DNA from: Olsenella uli
Lineage (GTDB): Bacteria; Actinomycetota; Coriobacteriia; Coriobacteriales; Atopobiaceae
Assembly: GCF_901212675.1 (NCBI RefSeq)
Contig: NZ_CAAKOQ010000038.1
Span: 26 to 63,719 of the forward strand
Length of the DNA stretch: 63,694 nt
Reading direction: 5' to 3'
Each line of letters starts with the position of its first letter. The first letter of the stretch is position 1. Under the pieces are notes generated by a model that did no database searches, was not told where the DNA came from, and saw only the letters and a program-made list of their open reading frames with translations. The translations under genes and the position numbers were made by a program. Positions 28,529 through 37,292 of the stretch are shown here, piece by piece.

Positions 28529-29040
28529 TCAACCCCTCCCTATGGCCCTCTCGAGACGCGCGGTCTCCTGCCTGAGGTCGGCGACGAGGCCGCGCGAGAT
28601 CGGAAGCCCCGCCTCGGCGACGTCAGCCGCCCTCCTGACCGACGCGACGGCCTGCTCGAGCGCCTTGATCCCATCCTTGTACGTGAGGGGCTGCGACCCC
28701 CGGACCCGGTCCCTGAGCCGCGTGGGGCTCATCGACTCCCTCTGGTAGTCGACGAATAGCTTCCTCTGGGCCCCCTTGGGGAGCTCGGATATGGAGCGGA
28801 GGGTCTCGGGGTCCACGCGAGTGACTGTGCGGCCCGCTCCTCATGGGCACCCCTCATCGAGGGTATCTCGCTGGCGGCGTAGAGGTGCGTGGGGCTCAGC
28901 GTAAGCGGGTCCGAATCGTCATAGATGTAGGAACAGCCTCTGTTGACCCAGAATAGCTCGGGATGCTCGCCCAGTACCTCCCTCAGGAGGTCGAATCTCA
29001 CATCACTGTCACCTTCGTGTATGGACGGTGGCTCGGCCAT
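28529..29040 (-). pseudogene. Broken hypothetical gene, possibly a transglutaminase-domain protein relic
   Basis: Two reverse-strand frames each hold half of what looks like one coding sequence. The upstream half (about 29031 down to 28840) contains LREVLGEHPELFWVNRGCSY, resembling the HPEiFWv segment found before transglutaminase-like domains. The downstream half (28816 to 28529) reads PETLRSISELPKGAQRKLF through LADLRQETARLERAIG in another frame. No good ribosome site precedes either part, so a frame-shifted remnant is likeliest. Family assignment is weak. Confidence 0.4.
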
Positions 29041-29114
29041 GGCTTGGGGTATCATCCCAAGGACTGTGCGTAGGCGCAGTCTGCCATCTCAATTTCAGGG
29101 AGTGTAGATTAACC

Positions 29115-29810
29115 GTGAACCCATGGCTCGAGGAAAAGGTACGTCAGGGCATCGAGCCCAACGTGGATGCGCCGGTCGGTAGCTCCGAGAATCCCTCCTA
29201 CAAGGTCCTCACGGTCGCAAACGCCATCACCGTTGCGCGTATGGCGCTCACCGTCGTCTTCCTCTGCATGTTCGTGCAGCACATCAACCGCCCGCTCTCC
29301 ATCTTCATCTACGCGCTCGCCGCAAGCACGGACTGGATGGACGGCCAGATTGCGCGCCGTACGCAGACCGTGAGCTGGTTCGGCAAGATCTTGGACCCCA
29401 TCTGTGACCGCGCCCTGCTGTTCACGGGCGTCCTCGGCCTCGTCGTCACCTCGGAGCTTCCCGCTTGGGTGGCCTTCCTCCTCATCGGTCGCGACGTGTA
29501 CCTTGCCTGCGGTGGCCTCATCGTCCGGCACTATCGCGAGCGCCCCGTCGACGTGGTCTACGTAGGCAAGATCACGACGGCCCTGCTCATGTTTGGCTTC
29601 TGCGACCTTCTGCTTGGCGTTCCCGTCATCGAGGGGCTTGGGGTCACGACGCTCTCCTGGCTTCCGGGCCTCAATGCCCAGGGAGGCCCCGTCGGCCTCC
29701 TCTTTGTCTATGCCGGTTGCGTCTTCTCGGTGATAACCGCAATCGTCTACACGAGCGAGGGCATGGCCATCGTCAAGGCTGCCAAGGCCCTGGCGAGGAG
29801 GCATAAGTGA
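29115..29810 (+). CDS. CDP-alcohol phosphatidyltransferase, PgsA-like
   Basis: 231 aa, about five membrane helices. The catalytic signature D-G-x2-A-R-x8-G-x3-D-x3-D is present as DGQIARRTQTVSWFGKILDP followed by ICDRA. It condenses CDP-diacylglycerol with an alcohol, probably glycerol 3-phosphate. A second such enzyme, fused to CinA, is at 48.8-50.0 kb. The GTG start was chosen from the protein pattern; the AGGGAG upstream is 13 nt away, a little far. It overlaps the following carboxypeptidase gene by 4 nt. Compare M. tuberculosis pgsA2, which also lies shortly upstream of garA and a MerR gene. Confidence 0.9.
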   Translation: MNPWLEEKVRQGIEPNVDAPVGSSENPSYKVLTVANAITVARMALTVVFLCMFVQHINRPLSIFIYALAASTDWMDGQIARRTQTVSWFGKILDPICDRALLFTGVLGLVVTSELPAWVAFLLIGRDVYLACGGLIVRHYRERPVDVVYVGKITTALLMFGFCDLLLGVPVIEGLGVTTLSWLPGLNAQGGPVGLLFVYAGCVFSVITAIVYTSEGMAIVKAAKALARRHK

Positions 29811-31075
29811 GTCTGACCGAGAGCCCTTGCTTCCAGGTCGCATCTAGCCAAGCTGCCAGACCGGGGTTCCGGCGGTCGCGGGGCTTCGTGGGGCTCCCTT
29901 GCCCGTCGTCCGCCAGACTTCGGGCGCTGGTCTCCGTGTCGCTTCTTCTCGTCCTTGCGCTCGCCTGGTCCCCCCGTGTCGCGCGCGCGGACACTGCAGA
30001 GCCCACGCTCTCCGAGGCGGAGGCTGCCATCGTCGTGGACTCGTCCGGCAACGTGCTCTTCGAGAAGAACCCTGACGAGGAAATCAACATGGCCTCGGTC
30101 ACGAAGGTGATGACGGCCGTCGTCGCGCTCGAGAGCGGCGTTTCCCTCGGCACGCAGGTGACCATCCAGGCAGCAACGGACCTGCCCGAGAACGCCATGG
30201 TCGCCGGCTACCAGCCGGGACAGACCTCGTCGCTCGAGGACCTCATGCGCGTTATGCTCGTTCGCTCGGCAAACGACGCGGCGTACGAGGTTGCCGTTGC
30301 CTGTGCGGGCTCCGAGCAGGCGTTCGTTGACAAGATGAACGACAAGGCGGCAGAGCTGGGCATGACCCACACGCACTTCGTGAACCCCCACGGCCTCGAT
30401 GCCGAGGGCCACCACTCGAGCGTATCCGACCTCGTGACGCTGGCTCGCTATGCCATGACGCGCTACCCGTTCATCTCGGACACGGTGAGAAGGACGAGCG
30501 TGACGGTTCCCATCGGCTCCGCGAGCATCACGTTCCCCACCGTGGACACCTTCCTCACGAGCTACCAGGGCGCCCTTGGCATCAAGACCGGTACGGGCGA
30601 CACGGTCACGAGCTTCCTTGGTGCCGCCCGTCGCGGAGGCACCACCCTCTACACCTGCGTCCTCGGCTGCAAGACGGCACAGGGGCGCTTCTCGGACACG
30701 AGGGCGCTCATGGACTGGGCCTTCACGCGCTACCAGCGCTACCAGCTCTCGCGGGCGGGACAGATCGTCGCGGTCCAGCCGTATGCCTATCACTTTGGCC
30801 TCTCGGCCGTGGTCTCCGCCGACACCTCCACGAAAGGGCTCGTCTGGCCCGATGGCGGCGCCACCACATACGAGCGCACCCTGAGGACCTCGGGCGTCCT
30901 GAGCGTTCCCAACGAGGGCGTGGGAGTGTGCCAGTGGACGCAGGACGGCAGGGTCGTGGCTACGGTGTCATACTCGACTCGTCCGAAGCTCGTGCGTACG
31001 CCGGTGGGCATCGGGCTTTTCGGAAGGCTCGACCAGCTGCCGGCCAACGCGGGCCTCGCGAACGCCGCTGCCTAG
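29807..31075 (+). CDS. D-alanyl-D-alanine carboxypeptidase (penicillin-binding, S11 family)
   Basis: 422 aa. A hydrophobic export signal lies near residues 40-58 with a likely cut after ARA (about residue 62), after an unusually long N-terminal stretch. The three penicillin-binding motifs are S97-V-T-K100, S154-A-N156 and K260-T-G262. It trims the terminal D-Ala from peptidoglycan stem peptides outside the membrane. The C-terminal 110 residues match the beta-domain region of DacA-type enzymes, but no clear C-terminal anchor is seen. The GTG start overlaps the upstream gene by 4 nt. Confidence 0.92.
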   Translation: MSLTESPCFQVASSQAARPGFRRSRGFVGLPCPSSARLRALVSVSLLLVLALAWSPRVARADTAEPTLSEAEAAIVVDSSGNVLFEKNPDEEINMASVTKVMTAVVALESGVSLGTQVTIQAATDLPENAMVAGYQPGQTSSLEDLMRVMLVRSANDAAYEVAVACAGSEQAFVDKMNDKAAELGMTHTHFVNPHGLDAEGHHSSVSDLVTLARYAMTRYPFISDTVRRTSVTVPIGSASITFPTVDTFLTSYQGALGIKTGTGDTVTSFLGAARRGGTTLYTCVLGCKTAQGRFSDTRALMDWAFTRYQRYQLSRAGQIVAVQPYAYHFGLSAVVSADTSTKGLVWPDGGATTYERTLRTSGVLSVPNEGVGVCQWTQDGRVVATVSYSTRPKLVRTPVGIGLFGRLDQLPANAGLANAAA

Positions 31076-31087
31076 GAGGGGAGTCAC

Positions 31088-31462
31088 ATGTACGCCATCA
31101 CGACAAAGGATGCCCCCAAGCCCGAGGGAACCTATTCCCAGGGCACGAGTGCCGCGAGGTTCGTGTTCGTCTCCGGACAGCTTCCCATCGAGCCCACCTC
31201 CGGCGAGCTCGTGCCTGGCGGCATCGGGCAGCAGACGGCCCGCTGCATCAGGAACGTCGAGGCGGTCCTCAGGGAGCTCGAGCTCGGTCTCGCCGACGTC
31301 ACCAAGACGACCATCTACCTCACCTCGCTTGCCGAGCTCGAGCAGGCAGACGAGGTCTATGCGGAGCGCTTTTCTCAGCCCGCTCCCGCCCGCTCGTGCG
31401 TCGAGGTGCGCGCCCTGCCTCACGGCGCGCGAGTCATGGTGGAGGCCATAGCCTGCCGCTAG
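31088..31462 (+). CDS. RidA family reactive-intermediate deaminase
   Basis: 124 aa, typical length. Signature elements are SQGTSAARFVFVSGQLP, QQTARCIRNVEAVL and the C-terminal ARSCVEVRALPHGARVMVEAIA with the conserved Arg and Glu. It hydrolyses 2-aminoacrylate and related enamines made by PLP enzymes. AGGAGGGGAG precedes the ATG after the carboxypeptidase gene. Confidence 0.93.
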   Translation: MYAITTKDAPKPEGTYSQGTSAARFVFVSGQLPIEPTSGELVPGGIGQQTARCIRNVEAVLRELELGLADVTKTTIYLTSLAELEQADEVYAERFSQPAPARSCVEVRALPHGARVMVEAIACR

Positions 31463-31503
31463 GGGTACAATGTCATTCACACTTCGATGCACAGGGGGAA
31501 GTC

Positions 31504-31926
31504 ATGCAGAACCAGAATCCAAACACCAACAGCGACGCAACGGCCATCTTCTGCATGCCCACGTCCGACGCGACCGTTCCTGACCTCATGGGCGTCTCCC
31601 GCCCCGAGTATCCCACGCTCACCATTCTCAAGGGCCCGCAGACCGGCTCTACCTTCGTGCTCGACTCTCCTGAGGTCACGATTGGCCGTGACCCCGGCAG
31701 CGCCGTCTTCCTCAACGACATGACCGTCTCGCGCCACCATGCGGTGCTGCGCGTCTCCGGCCTCTCCGCCACGATCGAGGACCTCGGCTCTCTCAATGGC
31801 ACGTGGGTCGATGGCGCCATCGTCAATAACGCCACGCTGCAGGACGGCTCGACCATCCAGATCGGCACGTTCCGCATGGTGTTCCACACCACGCGCACCA
31901 CGACGAAGATCGCAACCGGAGAGTAG
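31504..31926 (+). CDS. FHA-domain signalling protein (GarA/OdhI-like)
   Basis: 140 aa. The forkhead-associated domain occupies about residues 38-130 with all key residues: GRDPGSAVFL, the SRHHAVLR phosphothreonine-binding loop and LGSLNGTWVDG. It recognises phosphothreonine in partner proteins. The N-terminal tail contains SDATAIF (Thr13), in the place where GarA/OdhI carry the phospho-switch ETTSVF. Followed 11 nt later by a MerR gene, as in actinobacterial garA clusters. AGGGGGAAG precedes the ATG; a TACAAT at 31466-31471 may be a -10. Confidence 0.92.
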   Translation: MQNQNPNTNSDATAIFCMPTSDATVPDLMGVSRPEYPTLTILKGPQTGSTFVLDSPEVTIGRDPGSAVFLNDMTVSRHHAVLRVSGLSATIEDLGSLNGTWVDGAIVNNATLQDGSTIQIGTFRMVFHTTRTTTKIATGE

Positions 31927-31937
31927 CGGGTCCACCC

Positions 31938-32687
31938 ATGGCCGATGCAGGCTACCTCACCATCGGAAAGGTCGTGCGGAGGCTGCAGCGGCAGTATCCT
32001 GACCTGTCGGTCTCCAAGGTCCGCTACCTTGAGGACGAGGGGCTGCTCAACCCGTCGCGTACGCCGGGTGGGTATCGCCTCTACTCCTCACGCGACATCC
32101 AGCGACTCGAGACCATCCTCTATCTCCAGAAGAGCAAGTTCCTGCCGCTCTCCGTCATAAAGGAGGAGCTTGACGGCAAGAAGGTCTCCGAGGAGCACGA
32201 GGCTGAGCAGGGGAGTGCATCCGATCCCTTCGAGCCTCTGCCCGACCCCATGAGCGCTGTCGACGCGGCAATGGCAGACCAGCTCTATCCCATCGAGCGC
32301 GTGCCGGAGGTGCTTGGCATCCCCATCGCGCTCGTGCGGCGTCTCTCCGATTGCGGCATCATCCGCCTGCGACGGTCTCCCGCCGGGCGCGACCTCGTCG
32401 ACGGTCATGACATTCCGCTCATTCGCGCCTGCGCCGAACTGGGCCGCTTTGGCATCGAGCCCAAGAACTTGCGCCAGTACGTCACGGCTTCCAATCGAGA
32501 GTCACCCATGTTCGAGCAGGCGCTTGTCTCCATCTCGCGACACCAGGGCGAGAGCGAGAAGGACCGCAGGCACCGCCGCAACCTCGCGCTCGACCGCATG
32601 CTTGCGCTCACGAACTCGGTTCGCTCCGCGCTCATCCGTCGCTCTCTGGACGACGGCGACGAGAGGGCTGAGAGACGTGCGAGGTAA
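31938..32687 (+). CDS. MerR-family transcriptional regulator (FtsR-like)
   Basis: 249 aa. The N-terminal winged-helix reads LTIGKVVRRLQRQYPDLSVS then KVRYLEDEGLLNPSRTPGGYRLYS, a canonical MerR DNA-binding domain. A second helical region (about residues 110-220) includes VPEVLGIPIALVRRLSDCGI, resembling a second MerR-like half as in actinobacterial FtsR. The linkage FHA-MerR is the same as garA-Rv1828 and odhI-ftsR. No cysteine metal site is seen. A role in controlling division genes is inferred from synteny. Confidence 0.85.
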   Translation: MADAGYLTIGKVVRRLQRQYPDLSVSKVRYLEDEGLLNPSRTPGGYRLYSSRDIQRLETILYLQKSKFLPLSVIKEELDGKKVSEEHEAEQGSASDPFEPLPDPMSAVDAAMADQLYPIERVPEVLGIPIALVRRLSDCGIIRLRRSPAGRDLVDGHDIPLIRACAELGRFGIEPKNLRQYVTASNRESPMFEQALVSISRHQGESEKDRRHRRNLALDRMLALTNSVRSALIRRSLDDGDERAERRAR

Positions 32688-32724
32688 TCGGGCGCGCTAA
32701 GGGGTATAACCAGTTGTGTCTTAA

Positions 32725-32746
32725 GGCATGGGCGAGCGCCCGTGCC
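32725..32746 (+). promoter_or_regulatory. Hairpin in the apt leader
   Basis: Arms GGCATGGGCG and CGCCCGTGCC form a 10-bp stem (one G-U pair) with a 2-nt gap in the 98-nt gap before apt. A possible -10, TATAAC, is at 32705-32710 without a good -35. No T-run follows the stem, so it is not a terminator as it stands; it could affect apt expression or only mark the 3' end of the merR message. Confidence 0.35.
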
Positions 32747-32785
32747 GCTTGGGCAGGTCAAGAACCCAAAATCAAGGAGCTAGCC

Positions 32786-33334
32786 ATGTCAGACACGCAG
32801 GATAGGCCGTTTGCCTACGAGCACCTCGTCATCGACATTCCCGACTATCCCGAGCCGGGCGTCATCTTCAAGGACATCACGCCGCTCATCTCCAACGAGC
32901 ATGGCTTGTCCGCCTGCGTTGACACGATGGTCGACCACTTTCTCGGCATGGGCATCAACAAGGTCGTCGGCTCCGAGGCGAGGGGCTTTCTCATCGGCGC
33001 TCCCGTTGCCTATCGTCTTGGTGCCGGGTTCGTTCCCGCCCGCAAGCCGGGCAAGCTCCCTCGTGAGGTCTACTCGCAGCGCTATGCCCTCGAGTACGGT
33101 ACGGACGAGCTCCAGATCCACAAGGACGCCCTGAAGCCGACCGACCGCGTGCTCGTCGTCGACGACCTCGTGGCCACGGGCGGCACGGCCCTGGCGACGG
33201 CCAAGCTCGTCGAGCAGTCCGGCGCCAAGATCATGGGCTTCTCCTTCATCCTCGAGCTTGACTACCTGCACCCGCGCGAGGTCATCTCCAAGGAGTTCCC
33301 GCAGGAAATCTACTCGCTCATCAAGGTTCACTAG
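32786..33334 (+). CDS. apt: Adenine phosphoribosyltransferase
   Basis: 182 aa. The PRPP-binding motif is VLVVDDLVATGGTALATAKL; FKDITPLI, GSEARGFLIGAPVAY and ARKPGKLPREVYSQ are typical Apt segments. It salvages adenine to AMP. AAGGAG stands 9 nt before the ATG. Confidence 0.96.
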   Translation: MSDTQDRPFAYEHLVIDIPDYPEPGVIFKDITPLISNEHGLSACVDTMVDHFLGMGINKVVGSEARGFLIGAPVAYRLGAGFVPARKPGKLPREVYSQRYALEYGTDELQIHKDALKPTDRVLVVDDLVATGGTALATAKLVEQSGAKIMGFSFILELDYLHPREVISKEFPQEIYSLIKVH

Positions 33335-33346
33335 GACGTCAAGGCC

Positions 33347-34936
33347 TTGTCAGTGCACACCGATCCCGTGGTGAGGAGGCTTTCCGGTAGGTTCCAGGTG
33401 AGCCTCGTCTGGGAGGGCTGCCTCGTAGGCCTAGCCGGAGGCCTCCTCGTCACGCTCTATCGTCTCTCGCTCACCTGGGCGGAGGGCACCATTCGCGCCT
33501 TCGTGTCCACCTTTGGCGAGCATCCCGAGCGCATCGCCATGCTCTTCTTGGGACTGGTCTTGGCGGCCGTCGCTGTTGCGGCGCTCGTTCGCTGGGAGCC
33601 TGCGACGTCGGGTTCGGGCATTCCCCAGGTCGACGCCGAGGTCATGGGGTCCATGGACATGCCATGGCACAGGGTGGTCGTGGCAAAGTTCGCCGAGGGA
33701 ACCCTCGCGGCCCTGGGCGGCCTCTCCCTGGGACGCGAGGGCCCGTCCGTGCAGCTGGGAGGCATGGCGGGCAAGGCCGTCTCCAAGCTTCTTCGTCGTG
33801 GAAGGGGAGAGGAGCGCCTGCTTGTCACCTGCGGGGCCGGTGCCGGCATGGCGGCCGCCTTCCACGCCCCGTTGACGGGCGTCATGTTTGCCCTCGAGGA
33901 GATTCATAAGACCTTTAACGCGGCCCTCATCATCTCGGTCATGTGCGCGGCCGTCGTATCGGACTACGTTGCCTCGCAGATCCTTGGTCTCAAGCCGGTC
34001 ATCGCCTTTGGCCTCTCCGGGTTTCTGCCGCACGAGAGCTATTGGGTTCTCGTCGTCTTTGGCCTGGCGATGGGCCTCGTTGGCGTCGCACACAACGCGG
34101 GGATGTTCGCCATCCAGGACATCCTCTCGAGGATTCGCTGGAAGTCTCCGTTCGGTCGCTTCCTCGTCCCGTTTGTCATAGCGGGTGGCGTCGCGCTGTC
34201 TGCCCCCATCCTCATGGACGGCGGCGATGCCATTCTCAAGCTTCTCGAGCAGCCCACCGGCATAACGGTTGCCCTGCTCGCGGCCCTCCTCATCGGCAAG
34301 TTCCTCTTCACGGGCGTCTGCTTTGGGGCCGGCGTCCCAGGTGGCACGCTCTTTCCGCTCGTGGTCATGGGGGCGCTTGCGGGTGCGCTTCTCGGTGAGG
34401 CGGGGGCGTCCCTCTTTGGCCTTGACCCGGCACTTGTGACCAACTTCATGGTGCTTGGCATCGCGGGCATGTTCGCCTCTGCCATCAGGGCGCCCGTCAC
34501 GGCGGTGGTCCTTGCCTTCGAGTTGACGGGGAGCCTTGACGCGCTCCTGTCGCTCTCGGTGGTGAGCGTTGTTGCCTACGTAACGGCGAACGTCTTACAT
34601 GTGGACCCGTATTACGAGCATTTGCTTGCCAAGCTCCTGGGCCTGAGCGCGGACGAGGCTCACGACCGCTGGGGCTCCCAGGGACGTCAGCTTCACTCCT
34701 ATGTGGTGGAGAGCGGCTGTGACGCCGCAGGAAGGCTCATATCGGAGCTGGACTGGCCCAAGCAGGCGCTCATCGTCACCGTGACGCGCTGTGGCAAGCA
34801 GATTATGCCCAGAGGTTCCACGCGGCTCATGGAGGGCGACCGTCTCCTCGTGCTCCTCGAGGAACAGCGCGGGGATGACTCTGAGTTGCGCGTCAGAAGG
34901 CTTCTCCACGGCAGCTTTGCTCCACGCCAAGAGTAG
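33347..34936 (+). CDS. ClC-family chloride channel/antiporter with TrkA-C domain
   Basis: 529 aa, ten or more membrane helices. Selectivity-filter motifs are GSGIPQ, GREGPSVQLGG and GAGVPGGTLFP. The gating glutamate of GREGP is present, pointing to Cl-/H+ exchange rather than a simple channel. The last 80 residues form a TrkA-C type domain (SELDWPKQALIVTVTR to DRLLVLLEE). The start is TTG at 33347 or GTG at 33353; the ribosome site is weak, so this is uncertain. It follows apt by 12 nt. Confidence 0.92.
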   Translation: MSVHTDPVVRRLSGRFQVSLVWEGCLVGLAGGLLVTLYRLSLTWAEGTIRAFVSTFGEHPERIAMLFLGLVLAAVAVAALVRWEPATSGSGIPQVDAEVMGSMDMPWHRVVVAKFAEGTLAALGGLSLGREGPSVQLGGMAGKAVSKLLRRGRGEERLLVTCGAGAGMAAAFHAPLTGVMFALEEIHKTFNAALIISVMCAAVVSDYVASQILGLKPVIAFGLSGFLPHESYWVLVVFGLAMGLVGVAHNAGMFAIQDILSRIRWKSPFGRFLVPFVIAGGVALSAPILMDGGDAILKLLEQPTGITVALLAALLIGKFLFTGVCFGAGVPGGTLFPLVVMGALAGALLGEAGASLFGLDPALVTNFMVLGIAGMFASAIRAPVTAVVLAFELTGSLDALLSLSVVSVVAYVTANVLHVDPYYEHLLAKLLGLSADEAHDRWGSQGRQLHSYVVESGCDAAGRLISELDWPKQALIVTVTRCGKQIMPRGSTRLMEGDRLLVLLEEQRGDDSELRVRRLLHGSFAPRQE

Positions 34937-35283
34937 AATGGCTTGAGGTATCGAAGGATGTCCAGCTGCAATGAGGTTGGGGGCTCTCCGTTCTTTTACT
35001 CTTCTCTACTTTACATAAGATATATTATCGATTATCTAGCTAGAACCTAAGAAGGGGAGTCGTGTACTCCCGAGAGGGCATTCTGTACCAAGTGGAACGA
35101 TTCGATTGTCAAGTTTCAGCGAATGTATATGGCAAGGCCGGCCAAAGGCTCTGGATATGGGTCTTTGACCGGCCGGGCACATGACGCTAGTTGAAGGCCT
35201 CGTTATTGGGCGCGCCGCTTTTGAGCTTAGACTCAGGTGAGTTTCCGCTTAGGAGCCGTCACCTTTAATCCGAACGCACATTG
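34937..35283. other. Intergenic region between convergent clcA-like and trxB genes
   Basis: 347 nt between two gene 3' ends. It has an AT-rich patch (about 34995-35050). It also has a small hairpin GGGAGT/ACTCCC at 35055-35071 and a larger one with arms GGCCGGCCAAAG (35136-35147) and CTTTGACCGGCC (35163-35174, one mismatch). No T-run follows either hairpin on either strand. A 23-codon ORF spans the larger hairpin but has nothing else to support it. The region may hold a decayed insertion or an unusual bidirectional terminator. Confidence 0.4.
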
Positions 35284-36231
35284 CTAGATGACAAGCTCCC
35301 CAAGGAACAGGGCTGCGCTCGTCGCCGCGATGGCGCCGTCTGCCGCCGCGGTGATGACCTGACGCAGGGGCTTGGTGCGAACGTCGCCTGCGCAGAAGAG
35401 ACCTAGCGTCTTGGTGGCCATTGAGTCGTCCGTTACGATGGAGCCATCCGGCGAGAGCTCGACGAGCTCCCTCACGAGTCCAGACTGGGGAACGTGGCCG
35501 ACCGAGACGAAGATGCCGAACGAGCCCGGGTCGAACGTCTCGACATGCTCCTCGCCAGAGACGTTGTCCCTGAACGTTATGCTCGTGGGAAGGGTCTCCC
35601 CCTCGAGCTTTGTGATACTAGTTAGGTACCTAACCGAAATCTTCTCGTTCTGCTCGACCTGCCTGATGCCGCTGCTCATGGCGCGCAGATGGTCCTTGCG
35701 AACGATCATCGTGACGTCAGAGGCAAACCTCGAGAGGAAGACGGCCTCCTCGCAAGCGGAGTTACCGCCACCGATGATGAAGACGTGCTTACCGGTGTAG
35801 AACATGCCGTCACAGGTGGCGCAATACGAGACTCCCCTGCCGCGGAACAGGTCCTCGCCCTCGAATCCGGCCTTCCTCGGCGTGGCGCCGGCGGCATAGA
35901 CGAGCGTCTTGGACTGATAGGAGCCCTCGTCGCCCACAAGGGAGAAACGAGACTCCTTCTCATCAAACGAGATGGAGCTGATGGCGTCAAAGGCGAACTT
36001 GGCGCCGAGGTTCTCGGCATGGTCTTGGAACTTGGTTCCGAGCTCCGCCCCGCTGACGCCCTCGATGCCTGGATAGTTGTCTACCTCGTCGGTGGTCGTG
36101 ATCTGGCCGCCAAAGGCTCCCTGCTCGATCGTGAGCGCATCGATGCCGGCCCTCGTGGCGTAGATTGCAGCCGTAAGGCCAGCCGCGCCCCCTCCAAGGA
36201 TGATGAGGTCATGTGTCGTTGGGTCTGTCAT
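35284..36231 (-). CDS. trxB: Thioredoxin-disulfide reductase
   Basis: 315 aa. The FAD-binding motif is LIILGGGAAGLTAAIYATRA; the redox pair is in VSYCATCDGMFY (CATC, usual TrxB form); the NAD(P)H site is VFIIGGGNSACEEAVFLSR, and the C-terminal FAD motif is LGLFCAGDVRTKPLRQVITAAADGA. It keeps thioredoxin reduced with NADPH. The NADPH-site GGGNSA and the FAD layout fit normal TrxB, though the R-x-R of strict NADPH enzymes is not obvious. Transcribed after dut with a 63-nt gap. Confidence 0.93.
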   Translation of the reverse strand: MTDPTTHDLIILGGGAAGLTAAIYATRAGIDALTIEQGAFGGQITTTDEVDNYPGIEGVSGAELGTKFQDHAENLGAKFAFDAISSISFDEKESRFSLVGDEGSYQSKTLVYAAGATPRKAGFEGEDLFRGRGVSYCATCDGMFYTGKHVFIIGGGNSACEEAVFLSRFASDVTMIVRKDHLRAMSSGIRQVEQNEKISVRYLTSITKLEGETLPTSITFRDNVSGEEHVETFDPGSFGIFVSVGHVPQSGLVRELVELSPDGSIVTDDSMATKTLGLFCAGDVRTKPLRQVITAAADGAIAATSAALFLGELVI

Positions 36232-36294
36232 GAATACCTCTCAATCTGTTGAGATGGTTTTGCGTTAGTGAGCGCCCTTGGGAACCAGGGACTG

Positions 36295-36744
36295 CTAGTC
36301 TGTACCACTCGACCCAAATCCGCCCGTACCACGGTCGGTCTCGTCAAGCTCGTCGACCTCGGTCAGCGTGACGACCGGGACCTTCTGGATAACGAGCTGT
36401 GCGATGCGCTCGCCGCGCTCGATGACGATGTCGTTCTGGGAATCGAGGTTGACGGCACAGACCTTGAGTTCGCCACGGTAGTGGGCATCGATGAGCCCCG
36501 GAGTATTGGCCATGGAGAGCCCCTTGCGAAGCGCAAGCCCGCTTCGAGGCTGGACAAAGCCCGCATAGCCCTCGGGAATGGCAATCGCCAGCCCCGTCGA
36601 GACAAGCCTGCGCTCGAGGGGCTTGAGCACGACGCTCTCGCTGGCCCTGAGGTCGAGGCCGGCGTCACCGGCATACGCGTAGCTTGGTAGCTCGACCGTG
36701 GGATCAAGCCGCTTGATGGGCAGGGTGATGGCATCCTCACTCAC
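36295..36744 (-). CDS. dut: Deoxyuridine 5'-triphosphate nucleotidohydrolase
   Basis: 149 aa, trimeric dUTPase type. All five motifs are visible: AGDAGLDLRA, QPRSGLA, NTPGLIDAHYRGE, ERGERIAQLVI and RGTGGFGSSG. It hydrolyses dUTP to dUMP and keeps uracil out of DNA. It overlaps the upstream nrdR gene by 8 nt, a functionally sensible pairing in dNTP control. Confidence 0.96.
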   Translation of the reverse strand: MSEDAITLPIKRLDPTVELPSYAYAGDAGLDLRASESVVLKPLERRLVSTGLAIAIPEGYAGFVQPRSGLALRKGLSMANTPGLIDAHYRGELKVCAVNLDSQNDIVIERGERIAQLVIQKVPVVTLTEVDELDETDRGTGGFGSSGTD

Positions 36745-37189
36745 TGGAGAGCCTCCTTAGCTCCTCGGAGAATTCCTCGATGTCCTTGAAGTCTCGGTAG
36801 ACGGACGCAAAGCGGACGTAGGCTACCTTGTCGATGTCGAGTAGGCGATGCAAGACCATCTCACCAAGCGTGCTTGAGGAGACCTCGGTCTTGCCATGGT
36901 CCCTCAGCTCAGACTCGATGCTGCCGATGAGGGCGTCGAGCGTTGAGATGGGAACGTCACGCTTGACCGTCGCCCGCACAAGGCCCCTCATGAGCTTCTC
37001 GCGATCGAAGGGCTCCTTGGAGCCATCGTGCTTGAGCACGACGAGGGGCAGCTCCTCGCGTCGCTCGTACGTCGTGAACCTAAAGCCGCACGCGACGCAC
37101 TCGCGACGCCGCCTGATGGAGTCATTGCTTTCGGCAGGCCGGGAGTCGACTACCTTGGACTCCTCGCAGCCGCACTTTGGACAGCGCAT
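36737..37189 (-). CDS. nrdR: Transcriptional repressor NrdR
   Basis: 150 aa from the ATG at 37189, which has GGGAGG 5 nt upstream. An N-terminal zinc ribbon (MRCPKCGCEESKV and RRECVACGFRFTTYER) is followed by the ATP-cone domain (VLKHDGSKEPFDREKLMRGL). It represses ribonucleotide reductase genes according to dATP/ATP. The frame extends 46 codons upstream, but that part has no NrdR likeness. Confidence 0.96.
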   Translation of the reverse strand: MRCPKCGCEESKVVDSRPAESNDSIRRRRECVACGFRFTTYERREELPLVVLKHDGSKEPFDREKLMRGLVRATVKRDVPISTLDALIGSIESELRDHGKTEVSSSTLGEMVLHRLLDIDKVAYVRFASVYRDFKDIEEFSEELRRLSSE

Positions 37190-37292
37190 GGTACCTCCCA
37201 GATGATAATGACACTTGGAAGATACCACACGATGTTGTGGGCTTGCAGGGCCGGTACCGCATGTGACGGTTGCCTTTGGCTCCAGGCGGCAC

